From Neurospora tetraspora (lineage: Eukaryota > Ascomycota > Sordariomycetes > Sordariales > Sordariaceae), in contig NW_026944383.1 of the NCBI RefSeq assembly GCF_033439725.1, positions 2,294,001 to 2,358,000 of the forward strand: DNA of 64,000 nt, written 5' to 3'. How positions within the stretch are numbered: position 1 is the stretch's first letter; every line of letters begins with the position of its first letter. The notes beneath the pieces are model-generated. The model was not told the DNA's origin and searched no databases. It saw nothing but the letters and a program-made list of their open reading frames with translations. Made by a program: the position numbers and the translations under genes. Positions 43,225 to 56,400 of the stretch are shown piece by piece.

Positions 43225-46200
43225 CCAGAACGCCATGTTGGTCATTGAGGCTTTCAATCGTCAACAGTGTCTCAGCTCCTCGGTGACACCGGCCACCACC
43301 AGCATCTTTTCCTACACAGTCACTCGTATAAAATGGCGGGATAAACTGCAGACCCTGGCCACAGCTGCCCTACTGAGAAGCTCCCCTGAAGAGTTGAAGC
43401 CGCTGTGTAAGCTCCTTTTCTAGTATACCAGGATGAATGACAAACACTTTTCAGCCTGGAGAACCTGACAAGAGCGTGATGTGAATAAGGTGTGTGTTGT
43501 AACCTTTCTGTCACACGCCCTAGGATCCAACTCCATATCACTAGGTCATTGCAAGGATGAACAGCAACAAGGTCTTTCAGATGCCATCGATGCGGTTTTG
43601 CAGGTGCCCGACAGCTGTACTGCGAGGAGGCAGGTCGCACCTGGAGATTAAGGACCGATTTCCCTGATGTCCCACTGCAGTGTGTGCTCATAGAACCTTG
43701 TGATGGAAGCACCTTCTTCATCCATATCGAGGAAGCAGTTCGTCGGATTCGGGCATCATAACCGTCATTGCGACTTCCAACAGGGCAGCCGACGATTTCC
43801 ACTGGCCGTCTCCAGCGGGGACAAACAAACCCGATCCCCGAATGTCAAGGGCTGGAGGGACGCGCACCCGGGACTGGGATGATGGCGGTCAACACCAATA
43901 AGATATCATGAAGTGATGGGGTGGAAAAAGCAAAAGCGAGAACCTAATCTCGTCGGAAATAGGAGCAGCTAGGGAGTTCTGCCAACAGGCGAACGAGTTT
44001 GGCGTTCCGCGGACCCACCGTTCTGTCCTGGCGGTGTTAGCGCTCACCTAACCACCCTGCGGTTCACTCACCCGTCTTGTCCTCCGCTAAATCCCTGGCA
44101 GTATGGGGATCGCTGGGATGAGGTGGAAGGAACATCCTTCAGGCCATCTCGGGCACTTTCCCCTAGGGCAGTAGGGCTCGCGCCGGGGAATACTGGGAAC
44201 CCGTCACCGTCGATCGCTTCCACCGTCCAGGGCACGAGTCCAGGGGAAAACACAAGGGCAGTTGGCAGAAATGAGCCTGCAAGATAAGATCTGATTCTAG
44301 GATGCCTGTACCTGAAGGTCGAACATTGTCTAACCACAAAGGTCGTCGAAGACCAGTCTCTAGGATTCTTCTTCATTTCCATTTGTCCGAACACCACAAA
44401 ACATCCGCAGAGAGCCATCTTCAACTGAATTTAAGCCCACAAGCGTATTCGTGATCAGTCAGTTTCCCATCTCTCCTCTTGATGGTTCGGGGATCCACTA
44501 CCGGACCGATGTCACCGCTGCCGGGTCGGGTCCGTTCTAACGATGGAGCTCATGGGTCGAACCAACCACTGAGGTTCGCAACGGCACCAAGTGGGAAGGA
44601 GAAGAAGCCCCGGCGTACCCCAGTCTGTCCTCCACTCGACAACAATTATTCTTCATCTTCATGATCCCAAGACACATCGAAACTCGAGCTATGTAACTGA
44701 CTGGACCCGAAATGGCAGCACACCAGCAAAGTTTGCGAGTTCCAACAACGCCTATCTACACCGCCGTGGACGGGCGTTTTGTATTGTGGCAGCCGGACCA
44801 TTCACATGTGTCTGATCCTTCCATGTTTAGAATTGTGGCTGCTCTGACGACGAATTGTCCGTCCTAAACCCGCAAAGCTACCAAACTCGAAGCACAAAGC
44901 GTTATTGGAACAATCTGCGACTGAAATCGTTCTCGGTTCTGGGCAGAGCTGGGCAGGTCTGGAGAAGTTGGGGGAAATAAGCTAATCGCAACACCTGGCG
45001 TCATTTTCGAGAAGAGCACCGTGTACCGAGAGACCTCATCCCCGTTAGGGAACTAGTACTACACTAGTAAAGAGGATAAGCTCGGCCAACTAAATACGGG
45101 CTCCGGTTAGTGGGGGAAGAACGGAATTGCACTAATAACATGGCTATCACGCTTGGCAGTTCAGGACAAGAGGGTTTTCGGCCTGACTCTTGAGAAGCTG
45201 TTGAAGATCACAAGACGGACGGTTGACGGACGGCAGCGGAAGGCCCCACGGCGGGATCGATCTTCTAGAGGCATCTCCACATTGCGTAAAGAGGCACGGG
45301 AATTTGTCAAACAAACCTGAGCGTCAAGGACAAGGCACGATGGAATTGTGCACCCCCCTCCCCCTAAATGTTGTGAAGCCGAAGAAGCGATGTACCTGTG
45401 GCAGAAAGAGTACATTGTCTCTCCACACGACTCTCATCACCGCGCTTGTTCTGCAAGTTGGCCAGGTCGGCCGGCCCAGTTGCACCGAACGAATACACGC
45501 AGTGACTGCAGAAATGGAATTTTACCTCTCAGCACCAGCCTTGGCGCGATAAAAGTGCGCTTCCCATTTCAGAAGCGCCGTTCTGATTCGCCGAGAAGCC
45601 GTCGAAATGGCGTGAGGCGGGGTTGGAGCATGCCAGGTAGCATTTGGACCCCAGAGCAACCCAAGGGCAACTCATCTCGCTGCATACTGTCCTGCTGGTC
45701 TCACTTTGGCCGTCTTCGCGAACGGCAATTCTCCGGCAGAGACGAGACACACGCTGAAGAAGACCCCACCACCACCGAGCACCGACCGCCGCTTAGAACA
45801 TCCAGAAGGAATTGCAGCTCGCTTGAGTGTATATCGGCCGTGATGACCATTGGACAAGTTTCAATATGAAGTTGCACACTTCGCTACACGGGACGGCCGT
45901 CCCTCATCCGTCGTTTTCGGTCCCGATGGAACCGATAGCGATGATATCGACCGAAAGATGTGACTGATCACAACCTTTCCCATGATCTCGAAATGTTTGG
46001 CGCAGCGCCTTCAGCGTTACAGGTTGAGCCGTCTCTGTCTGTCCCTGCATCATTCAGGGCTTCTGGAGCAATCAATTGCCAATGAGCTGGACCAAGCCAC
46101 AACTGCTTCCCCAGGGGTCGAGTCAAATGGTAGTAACGGCATCGTGGCACAGGAGCCTGATGTGCCATGCAACCCATACGCTATACAAAAAAAAGAGGCA

Positions 46201-46777
46201 GTATGCGGTGCCACGTCAAGTTGAGGGTTGCTCGGGACGGTAGCAGCCGAAGGCATCTTCAGGACCGGCGCGGACGAGTGAGAACGAGGTAGGATCCAAT
46301 CGCAACAACAACACTTTTCGATAGGAGACACTCAACAACTGCCACAACTATCACGACTGCCCACAAACTGCCACTCACATGACAGGAGACGATACCGAGA
46401 GCTTGGAACTGGAGAGTTTTTGAAATCAATAGCGTGGTCAGCCTGGCAGTTCCGGTACTGCAGCATGCGGTCTGCAGCAGTTTAGGTTATGACCGCCCCC
46501 TTCCGCCTCTTCTCAGCCTGTCAAATTCGATGAGCTGCATCCGAAAAAAAGTTTGTTTCGAGTTTGGGTGTTCGTCCGTCTAGGGTACCCGAAAAAATAT
46601 CTTTCTGCAGCTGGTCATGAGAGGCTCCGCTCCGACATTCAGCATGGCATGGAGTCAATCATGCATTGCCAGCGGCGGCGGTGGAGAGAGAGAGACGGAG
46701 AGAGAGGGTCAGAGGAAGAAATGAAAGGCTCCGAGTCGCTGCGCTGTAAGGAAGGGGAATGAATGGTGGACGGGGCA
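43225..46777. other. Gene-poor region with faint coding-like pieces
   Basis: I cannot support a complete gene. A plus-strand stretch at about 43610-43770 reads DFPDVPLQCVLIEPCDGST, then FFIHIEEAVRRIRAS and a stop, and looks coding. A separate open stretch at 43235-43400 ends at a GTAAGC. These may be pieces of a decayed gene downstream of the DUF3176 locus. 44000-46700 holds overlapping short frames on both strands without domains, and purine-rich AG tracts at about 46685-46720. Confidence 0.35.
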
Positions 46778-46779
46778 TA

Positions 46780-46983
46780 CAGTAGGAACCCCTGTTAATG
46801 CAAACACCCCCTTTTGCAAACACATACAAACTGGCCCATTAGATGCAAAAGATTTCTGCGGCCCGGATTCCCAGTTTTGTATGTAAGTGAGGCACCCCTT
46901 AATGCAAAACCCCCTCTTTTGCAAAGAATCCGAGCCATCCTCCATAGTGCCCGGATTAGTTGCATTAACAGGGGTTCCTACTG
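46780..46983. mobile_element. 204-bp TA-flanked MITE (Tc1/mariner/pogo type)
   Basis: Perfect 24-bp terminal inverted repeats (46780-46803 and 46960-46983) start CAGTAGGAACCCCTGTTAAT and are directly flanked by TA on both sides (46778-46779, 46984-46985). Inside are subterminal direct motifs of the form TAATGCAAA...CCCC...TTTTGCAAA, at about 46796-46823 and 46899-46926. It has no coding capacity. CAGT-starting TIRs with a TA target fit pogo/Tigger-like elements. The perfect TIRs imply a fairly recent insertion, and there is no sign of RIP. Confidence 0.85.
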
Positions 46984-47033
46984 TAAAAGAAACGAAAAAG
47001 GAAAGAAAGAAAAAAAAACGAAAATCACGTGCC

Positions 47034-47118
47034 ATGAGACCCGACAGTTTGGAACCGAGAAATTCTGCCAATGACAAGACCAGATGAGACCCGACAGTTT
47101 GGAACCGAGAAATTCTGC
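47034..47118. repeat. Tandem duplication (35-bp unit, 50-bp period)
   Basis: A 35-bp sequence beginning ATGAGACCCGACAGTTTGG occurs identically at 47034-47068 and 47084-47118, immediately before the euchromatin/AT-rich boundary. Because it is unmutated it is either too short for RIP or recent. Confidence 0.9.
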
Positions 47119-47319
47119 TGACAACTGTGCACTGGCGCCAAGCGGTGCGCGCCCGTTGGCCGGAGGCGACTGAGGGCTCTACTAGATGGCTGGCCGCTAC
47201 TCCACGAGTACTTACATGACCCGACCCCATTACCAAAGCTTCCTGACCTAAGTAGATACGCTAAGACCGACCCTATACTGTGAAAAATCTCTCATCCGAC
47301 CCTCGTCTCCTTAATATTT

Positions 47320-50300
47320 TCTTTCCCCGTAGAGAAATAATTAATCGCTCGCTTAAAGTTCCTTATAGAGAAATAATATTATTCGCGTTTTTAAATACTC
47401 CTCTTAAATATTAACGATTATATATTTAAATACGATTGTAAACTGATTACGACCGACATTTCTTTATTATATACGAATAGCCTGTGAATTATTTTTAATA
47501 TATCTTTGAATTATTTTCGTAAAATAGCTAATGATAATATTATTAACGCCGACATTTTAATTATTATTACTAAGCTCGGTTTAATTAAGTAGAATAATAT
47601 AATTTTTATTAAATTATTAACGATATTTAATTTAGAATAAATAGATAGTATAACGGCCGAATTCAATGAGTTAGAGAAGTTGAAGGATATAATCCCTCTT
47701 AATATATCGATATTAACAGATTTTTTTAATAAGTATAGTTAATATATTATTAATATATTTTAAATATATCTCTTATTAATCGATAATATAATAATATTAA
47801 TTATATAAAAGTTGAAATTATATGCCTAATATTTATTTTATCCGATAGTATTAATTAATATTCCAATTTCGTCTAAATAATATATTATATTATAACTATT
47901 TTAGAATACTTTGACTCTTCTATTTTTAGTGTAGCTTACGTTGTATATATTAAGGGTTTAACTGAGGTTTAGGTTAAAGCCCCGTAGGACGAAGTATATA
48001 AAGTAAAATAGTTAGAAATAAATTAGTAATATATATAGAATTAATCCTTAATTAATTTACGATATTATAAATCTAGTATTTTATAAAGAGGAAAATGCTT
48101 ATTAAGGATATTTCGTCTAATTATTTGAATAATACTATATATTATTATACTATTTATAAATACTTTCATATTAAATACTATGAATATTTAAACCTGCGAA
48201 TTTAGTAAACGTATTAATAAAGGTTTACTATTATAAATAACGAAGAGATTATAAACTTTTTATTTAAAGTCCGCTTCCAATAAAATGAAGTCCTTTTAAT
48301 TAAGCGAACTATTAAATACGGATTTATCATTAATTTATTCCTAAATTATTTATTATATTGTTTTAATTCAATTGAAGATAATTGTCTTTTATCAATATTA
48401 TTTTAAAAATTAGTTGGGTATAGGCGACTAGGACGCGTTGGGAGATATAGGGTTATAAAAAATCGAAATTATTATATAAATTCGTTTAGTATATAAGTAA
48501 GGTAAGTTTTTATTTAAAATATATCTTTAATAATAAGCATTATATTTAAAATTTATTTCTATTTAAATAATTACTAGTTATAATCGTTATTAATTAAAGT
48601 ATTAGAATTCGAAGCCGGGAGAGAGAATATACTTTTTTACTAACTTCCTTAATAATTTTAATTAATATTAATTATACGTTAAATTAATTATTAAAGAGTA
48701 TTTAAAGTATTTTATATTCAATTTAATATATATTAAAATATATATTAAAACGAATACTATATTAATAAAAAGGACGTACTATAGTAAATAAATCTTTCCT
48801 CAATATATTTAAAATTATTAAAAATTCATTATCGATAAATTAGAGATTCATTACGTTTAAAGCTATAGTATTATTAAGATTCGAAATTATAATATTATTA
48901 TCAATTTTTATATTCTAATCAATATTTAAACTATCTTATATATTGTTGTAATTTCCTATAATTAATATACTTACTTACCCCCCCCCCCCCCCCCCCCCCC
49001 CTCCCCCCTCTCCCAATAAAACTCCTAAATTGATTATTAATAATTTAATATAGGTATTAAAGAAGGTAGGAAATCTTAATATAATTTAGAATAACTAAAT
49101 CCGGAATATATTATTAATAGATTAGGGACAGATTGGAAATTAATGTATAATTTAGTAATTTCAACCTATAATCCTTACTATATTTAATTATTTAACGAAT
49201 ATAGTACCAATACTATTCACTAAATCTATGCGAATTTTAATAATATTAATTAGGTTCGATTAGTAATTAAAAAGTATTACGCTCTTATTTAGCCTTTAGG
49301 AATTTCGAACTTTGAAGTTATAATATAAGAATATTAATTAAAATACTAAAATTTAAATACTCGTATAAATTTATATATCCGGGATTTATTAGGGATGAAT
49401 TAATAATTTTTTTAATAGTAGATTTAAAAGGTTCTTAACGATAGGACTAATTTTATAATTATTAATTTTTTTAAAGAATAAGTAGAATTCTTTCGTAAAG
49501 GTTTAGTTACATCCTTCGAATTAAACTATAAGTATCTTTCTAGTATAGAAAATAGGGAAATTATTTAGGGCTTTTACTTAGACTAATTAAAACGATATAA
49601 ATTATTAAGTTATCCCGAATTTATTTTTAATGAATTTCTAATTCCGATAATTATTCTTCTTGTCCGGATTCTTATTAATATTAATTCGCCGAAAATATAC
49701 GCCCTTACTGTTAAAACGGTATTTGAAATTTTTAAAATCGATTATAAATATATAGTTAAATAGCAGGAGTTATTTAGAGATGGCTTTTATAGTATTACTA
49801 TAAATTAAGATTTTAAAGTAATTATAAGTATATTATTTTATTTTAAAAATCTTTTTATAATATATCCTCATTAATTCCCTAACTAATCGATATAGGTTTT
49901 TCGGTATATATTTTTAAAATAGATCCCTACCTTTGTAAGGCTATATACTTCGTTCGCTATATAGTACGATTTTATTATATTTATTTTAAGTGTAGTATTA
50001 AAAAGCGTATAAAGAATAATCTTTAACTTCGTTAATAAATAGAAGGGTTACTTATATATTTAACCCTTAATAAATATATGTAATTTTACTGTTATTTAAA
50101 ATGTAAGTTAAAGATTATTTATAATTATTTTTAGATTTGTCTAAGATAAATCTTGAATAGAGCCCTAATTAATTATTCTATAAATAATTTATAAAAAGAA
50201 ATTCGGAATTAGGCTTAGAATAAGAATATTTTAATTGTTTGCGCTAGGTATAACCGCATTTGCTTTAATATAAATTAAGAAATATAAAATATATTTCGAT

Positions 50301-53300
50301 TAAATATTAATATAGTCGAAATATTATATTAATAATTTTATTGTTGGAGCTATCGGTTTGTTTCGCTATGTCATTATATTTACGTATAAACTATTAATAA
50401 AAACTTATCGCTAATATATCTAAGATTTACTATTAATATATTATAATTAATTTATTAGTAGGAATATAAGATTCGATCGCTATTTTATAGTACACGAATA
50501 AATTTGGATAAAGTATAATATTAAATTCGGGTATCGAGCTAATTTATTAATAAATCGATTAAATTATAATATAATAAAGGCAGATAGTAAATTAAAAATA
50601 AATTAATAATTTATTTAATATATTAGCGGCTAATTTAATATAGATAAATAGAAGAAGAATAGCACGCTTATAATCAAGAAAGTAGTTAAAAAGGTACTTT
50701 TTTTTTTTAATTTAATAACCCCTCTTTATCTTTTAATTCCCCCTTCTATTGTTATTCGATAAAATAGAATAAGATTAATATTTAATAATTCTCCGATTAT
50801 ATTATTATTTTAAACTTTTAGCGACCATTAATCTTTCACAGAGGCTATATTTTTTAATTATTATTCTAAAATTAATTTTAGATATAATTTAGATAACTTA
50901 GCAAAATGTTTTTAAAAATCTAATATATATATTAAATATTAATTATTTTAAATGTTTACTTTGCGGCTACGAATATTGGCTTAAAGGGTAAGAGAAGTAT
51001 AAATTAAAGAAAGAGATAGAGAAGTGGCGCGCGTTATCGAACTTGAAAATATATTTATAAAGCGAATAGAAGCGGAAATTATAAATATTAAAATATAAAA
51101 AGAAAATGCCGAAGCGTAGATAAAATTATGTTGATTAATAAAGGAGGGTAAATTTTAGAAGCGGGAAATATTTATTTTAATTATTAATATAATTTGTATA
51201 TTCCTTATATATAATTTACTTTCGTTAGATAATATATTATATATAATTGTAGGTTTACGTAAGAATTTAAAATAAATAATAGCGTTTATACGTTTATAGG
51301 GCTACTCTTATAGAACCCTCCCTATACGTAGTTAATCCCGCCCTTATATAACCGGGGATATTATAATAATTATAATTATTAAATATTTATTATACTATTA
51401 TAATTAATAAATATAAAAGATAGATAATTATAAGGGAAATAAGGATGCTTTTATTGAATGTTTAGAACGCTTTATATAAATTTTTATTTAAAATGTATTA
51501 TTTTTCTATAGGGAAGGTTTAATTTAATTAATATTTTATAATATTTACTTTCTTCGAAATAAATTTATATACGTAAAGTATAGAACCTCCCCCGGGTCGT
51601 TCCTTCCTATCCTTTTTCTTCCTCCTTCTTATAATTCGCGCTTTCCCTTTTCTTTCTCTATAAAGAAATAATTTATTAAAAACCCTTAATTAATACTCTA
51701 TTACGGTATATAAGTAAATTCATAATTATAATCGAACGATAAAATTTTTATACGGAGAAATAATATCCGAATAAATCTATAATTATAACCGAATAATAAA
51801 GTTTCTATACGGAGAAATAATATATTATAGACGATTCCAATATAAATAGTAATTAAAATACCGTTTGGTCCGGGCGAATTAATATAGTAAAGAATTTTAA
51901 TCCGAACCCCCCTTTAATTTTTTTTGACGGTACCGATTTTGCGCTATTATCCTACCTTTACTACCCCCCCTTTTCTTAATATCGCTTAGGTAATAATAAG
52001 TAGGCTAAGAAATATAAGAAAGATTATCGTAAAAATATATTAGTCGATAAGGGATACTTACTCTATATTGGTTATTACGATGTAAAGATAATTATATTAT
52101 AATTTAATTTCGGCAATAGTAGTAAAATCTCCGGTTATTATAAGGGAAATAATATATATCTAGTCGTTTATATTACCCTCGAGCCTATTAGTAATAAATA
52201 TTGACGAGAGGAATTATTATCGCTTCTTAAGACTTTATTACCTAAATAGATTATAATATTTAAATTAAGAGTAAAGGCCCTTTATAAAATTAAAATTATT
52301 ATTAATATATTAGAGTATATTAATATACGTACTTTAATATAATATACCGAATATAAATATATATCCCCTTCCCGTTAAAACTTTATTTACCCTTTCCTTA
52401 TAGAGAAATAATATCCTCCTTCTTATATTACTTTGCTAATTTATATTTAGTAACGAATATTTTTAATCCTTTTATATATTTAAAAACTTTTCACGAATTC
52501 GGTAATAAGTTTTAGACCAGCGCGACCTTCGATAATTAAATTAATATATGGAAAGGCTTTCCCGGATACTTTTACGATAAATAATATAAATATATTTTAA
52601 TAGTTATAGCGTAATAGGATGAATTAACCTATATCCTATATATAATTCGGACTGGGAATTTGAAGAGTCCTACCGAATAATAATAATGGTTAATATATTA
52701 ATGGAAGATTTATATAATAGCGACGTTTTATATTATATATTTACTACATTTTAAAGTATTTTATATTGGAATTAATTAGTTTAGGAAGCTCCGATATACT
52801 TAGGATCCTTATAATAAATAAAATAAAAAGGGTTATTAAGGAAGCTTCTCTACCGATGATTAAGTACGTACTATAATATACTATATTTATACTATTAATC
52901 GTTGTATTATAAAGAATTATTATTTAGCCGGTTATAACGGTATATAGTTTAGAGAAGTTATACTTTATTAAATTATTTCTTTAAACGACCAGCTAGGGAT
53001 TCTAAATTACAAAAGGTATAAAAAGTCGATAAATACCTTCGTTTAAATCGCTACTAACCGATTATATTTAATAGTACGGGATAGTTTTAAAGTTGTTGAC
53101 GACCTTTCGGATTTTAATAAATTTCGGGTATTAATTTAAAATTTAAACCGCCTAGAAAAATTAATATATAATTTAATTATTTTCTAATAATTAGGCCGGA
53201 CATTTTTAGAGTTATCGAAGCGGAAGAAGCTTATTAGGAGTTAGAAGGATTGGTTAATTCGCTAAGGCGCGTAGTAATTTTCCAATTTATGTTTTAAAAT

Positions 53301-53430
53301 ATTGATTCTAATTTTAGAATCGATATTTAAAATTTTTATTCGTATAGCCTATAACGCTTATTCGAATCCGCTCCGGCTATATTTTTGGGTTTATTATACT
53401 AGTAGAAGGTAATATGCTATTTAATATAGA
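47320..53430. other. RIP-decayed sequence, mostly unassigned
   Basis: No intact gene. On the plus strand around 51000-51180, the de-mutated frame reads IELENIFIKRIEAEIINIKI and onward with a heptad-like pattern, as from a coiled-coil protein. From about 51950 a plus-strand frame with few non-RIP-type stops leads towards the SNF2-type relic and may be its N-terminal part. I cannot assign a transposon family to 47.3-51 kb. Confidence 0.4.
48978..49001 (+). repeat. 24-C homopolymer in AT-rich DNA
   Basis: An uninterrupted run of 24 cytosines is followed by further C-rich sequence (TCCCCCCTCTCCC), inside DNA that is otherwise extremely AT-rich. RIP targets C mainly in CpA, so a pure C run is a poor substrate and can persist or expand. 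Confidence 0.95.
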
Positions 53431-56400
53431 TCAAATATATTTTATGTTTTTTACTAATGGAGATTTAGAATATTATATATAGTACGACGAAAATAGTGAG
53501 GTTTATAAGAAAGTTATAGAGTGGTTAAAGGAGAATACGATTATTTATTAGGAGAGGTTAGGGTACGAAATTGCAATTCGTAATAAAGATATAAATAGGT
53601 AGAATCAATACGCCGAAGAATAATGGAAGTACGGTTTTATTATAATTCAATTATAATAGCGCGGTTATTTACTTAAAAAGTAATACTATAATCGAGCTGC
53701 CGAGTTAATATATAATACGATAATTAATTAGGGTTGCTCCGTTGATAGAAATTAAATATATCTACTTGAAGGGGGTAAATTTATAAATTTCGCTACTTTA
53801 AAGGGTTAATATAATTAGGTAAATTGGGATTTAGGCAGTAAAAACCGATCCTTATTACTATATTAATTTGTTAGTAAATTTATTCAGTATTTATTCCTCT
53901 TTGCGCTTCTGTATACTTTTTCTATAGAAAAATTATTTAAAGTTATTATATATTATTTGTTTTTATTCCTACTTCTTTAAATTTTCCCTATAGAGAAATA
54001 CTTTAAAGCTATTATATATTAACTTTGTAGTTTAAATATATATATTATTCTTTAGCTTGAATGGAGCCCTTTAAAAGCCGCTATATTAGTTAATGATATT
54101 GGTATTGGAAAGACTATTATATATATAATAGTAATCCGTATATATGCGGATGGGGTCTAAAATGATCATAATACTGGGATTTCTACTCCGGTATATTTAT
54201 TATTAGTTCTAATACTACTTTTATTTATTATATAAATCTGTTACAAATATATTATAATATTTAGCGATACGCTAATTTTTAAATACTTTTATGGCTATAG
54301 GGTAATTATAAGTATAAGAGACCCGTAGGTATAGGTAATATTTATTTAAATAGAATTCGACGAATTTATATAAAATATAGTTATTAGCCGAAACGATATT
54401 AAAACGGCGCGTATTATTATTTTAGTAGCCGTTTTACTATATTACTGTTGCTAGGTAAATAAATATATATAGAAAAATAATAGAAAATTGGAAGATTCGT
54501 ACGAATTATGTAGTGTAATCCCCGCTAATACGTTTATTTAATTTAATAAATGTATTAAAAAGGTTACGATTAAAAAAGCCCGTATAGGGAAGGGTATTAT
54601 TAAGAAAGGTTCTAAAAAAATTATTATAAAGAAAAGTATTTTTAAAACTATTATTTAATTTAGTTTTGAGGAAAATAAAAATATTGACGACGATTTATTA
54701 GAAGCGTATTTAGTTGAAGAAGAAATTGATAAAATAGGGGATATAGACGAAGAAGTTTCTTTATAGAGAAATAATGCGCTATATTGAAACTATTTTAAAT
54801 TAATGTATATAGAAACTTTATTTCGGATAATAGGATTAAAGAGTAGGTCTAATTCTACTACGAATTACGGATAATTAAGGTAGAAGGTATTAAATTTTAT
54901 TAAGTTATTTATAATGAAGTATAATTTCTATAGAATTAAGATTCTATAATATAGCGGTAGATTAGACTTATATTTAAATATATTATTATTTTCGTATTAG
55001 TAACGCTTTTCTTAAATTATATTATTAATTTAAATATTTTCGTTAAAATAGTTTAGAATAATACCGGTATCCTTATTATAATCCCTGATATTATAGAGGG
55101 ATAAATTCTAATATAATTGGAGAATTTTGATTATTCCCTTAGGACTTCTGGCTACTAATTCTATAATAATACTCTATATTATATATTTATATTTCTATGA
55201 GAGATCGAATAAGAATAGGGGTTTAAATAGTAGGCCTTCTTAAACTATATTTAAATTTCTATTATTGATATTAGCGTAATAATATTGGCGGATATTACTA
55301 ATATTATTTCTAGTTATCAATATATTTGGTTATCCCGCGGAATAATTATTGTAATTACACTACCGAATGGCCTTATAATTTACCTTTTAGCGACTATTCT
55401 ACTAATAATAATTAAGTGCGTAGGATTTAGATATTAATACTTTACTAATATAGTAGTAATTCTAATTAATAGGATATTAAAATAGATTTATATCGATATA
55501 ATTACTATAGATAACGATGGCGACGGCGATAAAGTAGGTTTAAAGGGACTAAAGATAGTGTATATTCGCGCTATATAGTATTTCGTTTAGGACTACTATT
55601 TTTGGGAATTCTTCGGCGTTTATAATAAGGTTATAAATATTCTAGTAATATAAATATAGAATTTCCTAAACCGTAACCTAAGGTTCTCTATTAATAGTAA
55701 TGTTATTAGCGACGACGATAACGAAATCGCTACGAGGTTCGGTATAAAAATTGTTAAAATGTTAATTGAATAGAATTTTGATAGGGGCCTAATATATACC
55801 TTCGCTTAATTTAATTAGGACTTTAATAATTAGCCTCCCGTTGAACCGGAATAAATAATAGGGTTTAATTATTCAAAATCGCCCTTCTAGGCCTAGATCG
55901 TCTAATAGTATTTCTAATAGAAGTTATAATAGAAGCGTATCCTTATCATAATCAATTCCCCTTAAATATAAATATAAATAATATTTTTGGGAAGTCTTAT
56001 TGTAATATTAGATTAATATTTTAATAGGACGCTCGTAATTATTTTAAAAAAAGAAATTTTTATTACCTAATCTATCCGCTCCTAGTAATTATAATTGAAA
56101 TAAACTATTATTATTATTAATTAGAATTCGCTGTATATGGATTTTAAGATTTTAGTCATAAATTCTAATATTAATATAGTCGGTTTGAATATATATTAGT
56201 AATACTATATCGGTAACGGTCTCTTTTTTATATAGAACGTCCCTACGATCCTAAAATATATTGGCCGCCTATTCCGTATTAGGTAGACAGAATTAATAAA
56301 GTAGTATCTTTTTACTATTTACGGGATTATTAATTATTAGTAAAAAAGCGTATTATATGTAAAGTGAATATTTCTTTCCCTATAGAGAAATAATATGATT
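53431..56400 (+). pseudogene. SNF2-type ATPase/helicase fossil (RIP-mutated)
   Basis: On the plus strand a decayed frame contains a Walker A segment KAAILVNDIGIGKTIIYIIV (SNF2 consensus ILADEMGLGKT), with GIGKT at 54101-54115. About 200 bp further come an F(K)YFYGYR-like motif Ia region and a TARIIIL stretch matching KTARTIV. Far downstream, at about 56150-56300, it contains motif V/VI: ILVINSNINIVGLN, then YIGRLFRIR and TELIKQYLF once TAG is read as Gln, matching the SNF2 QAIGRVHRIGQT box. The frame shifts between these blocks. Upstream, 53450-53700 is a continuous de-mutated frame (NGDLEYYI, KKVIEWLKENTIIY). No DEAH box could be read. It is non-functional. The presence of RIP implies the gene was repeated, so it may have belonged to a mobile or subtelomeric family. 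Confidence 0.7.

Noticed and set aside
44068-45869. Frames of 118 and 173 codons in the right-hand gene-poor region
   Set aside because: No domain, no splice-supported structure and overlapping frames on both strands.
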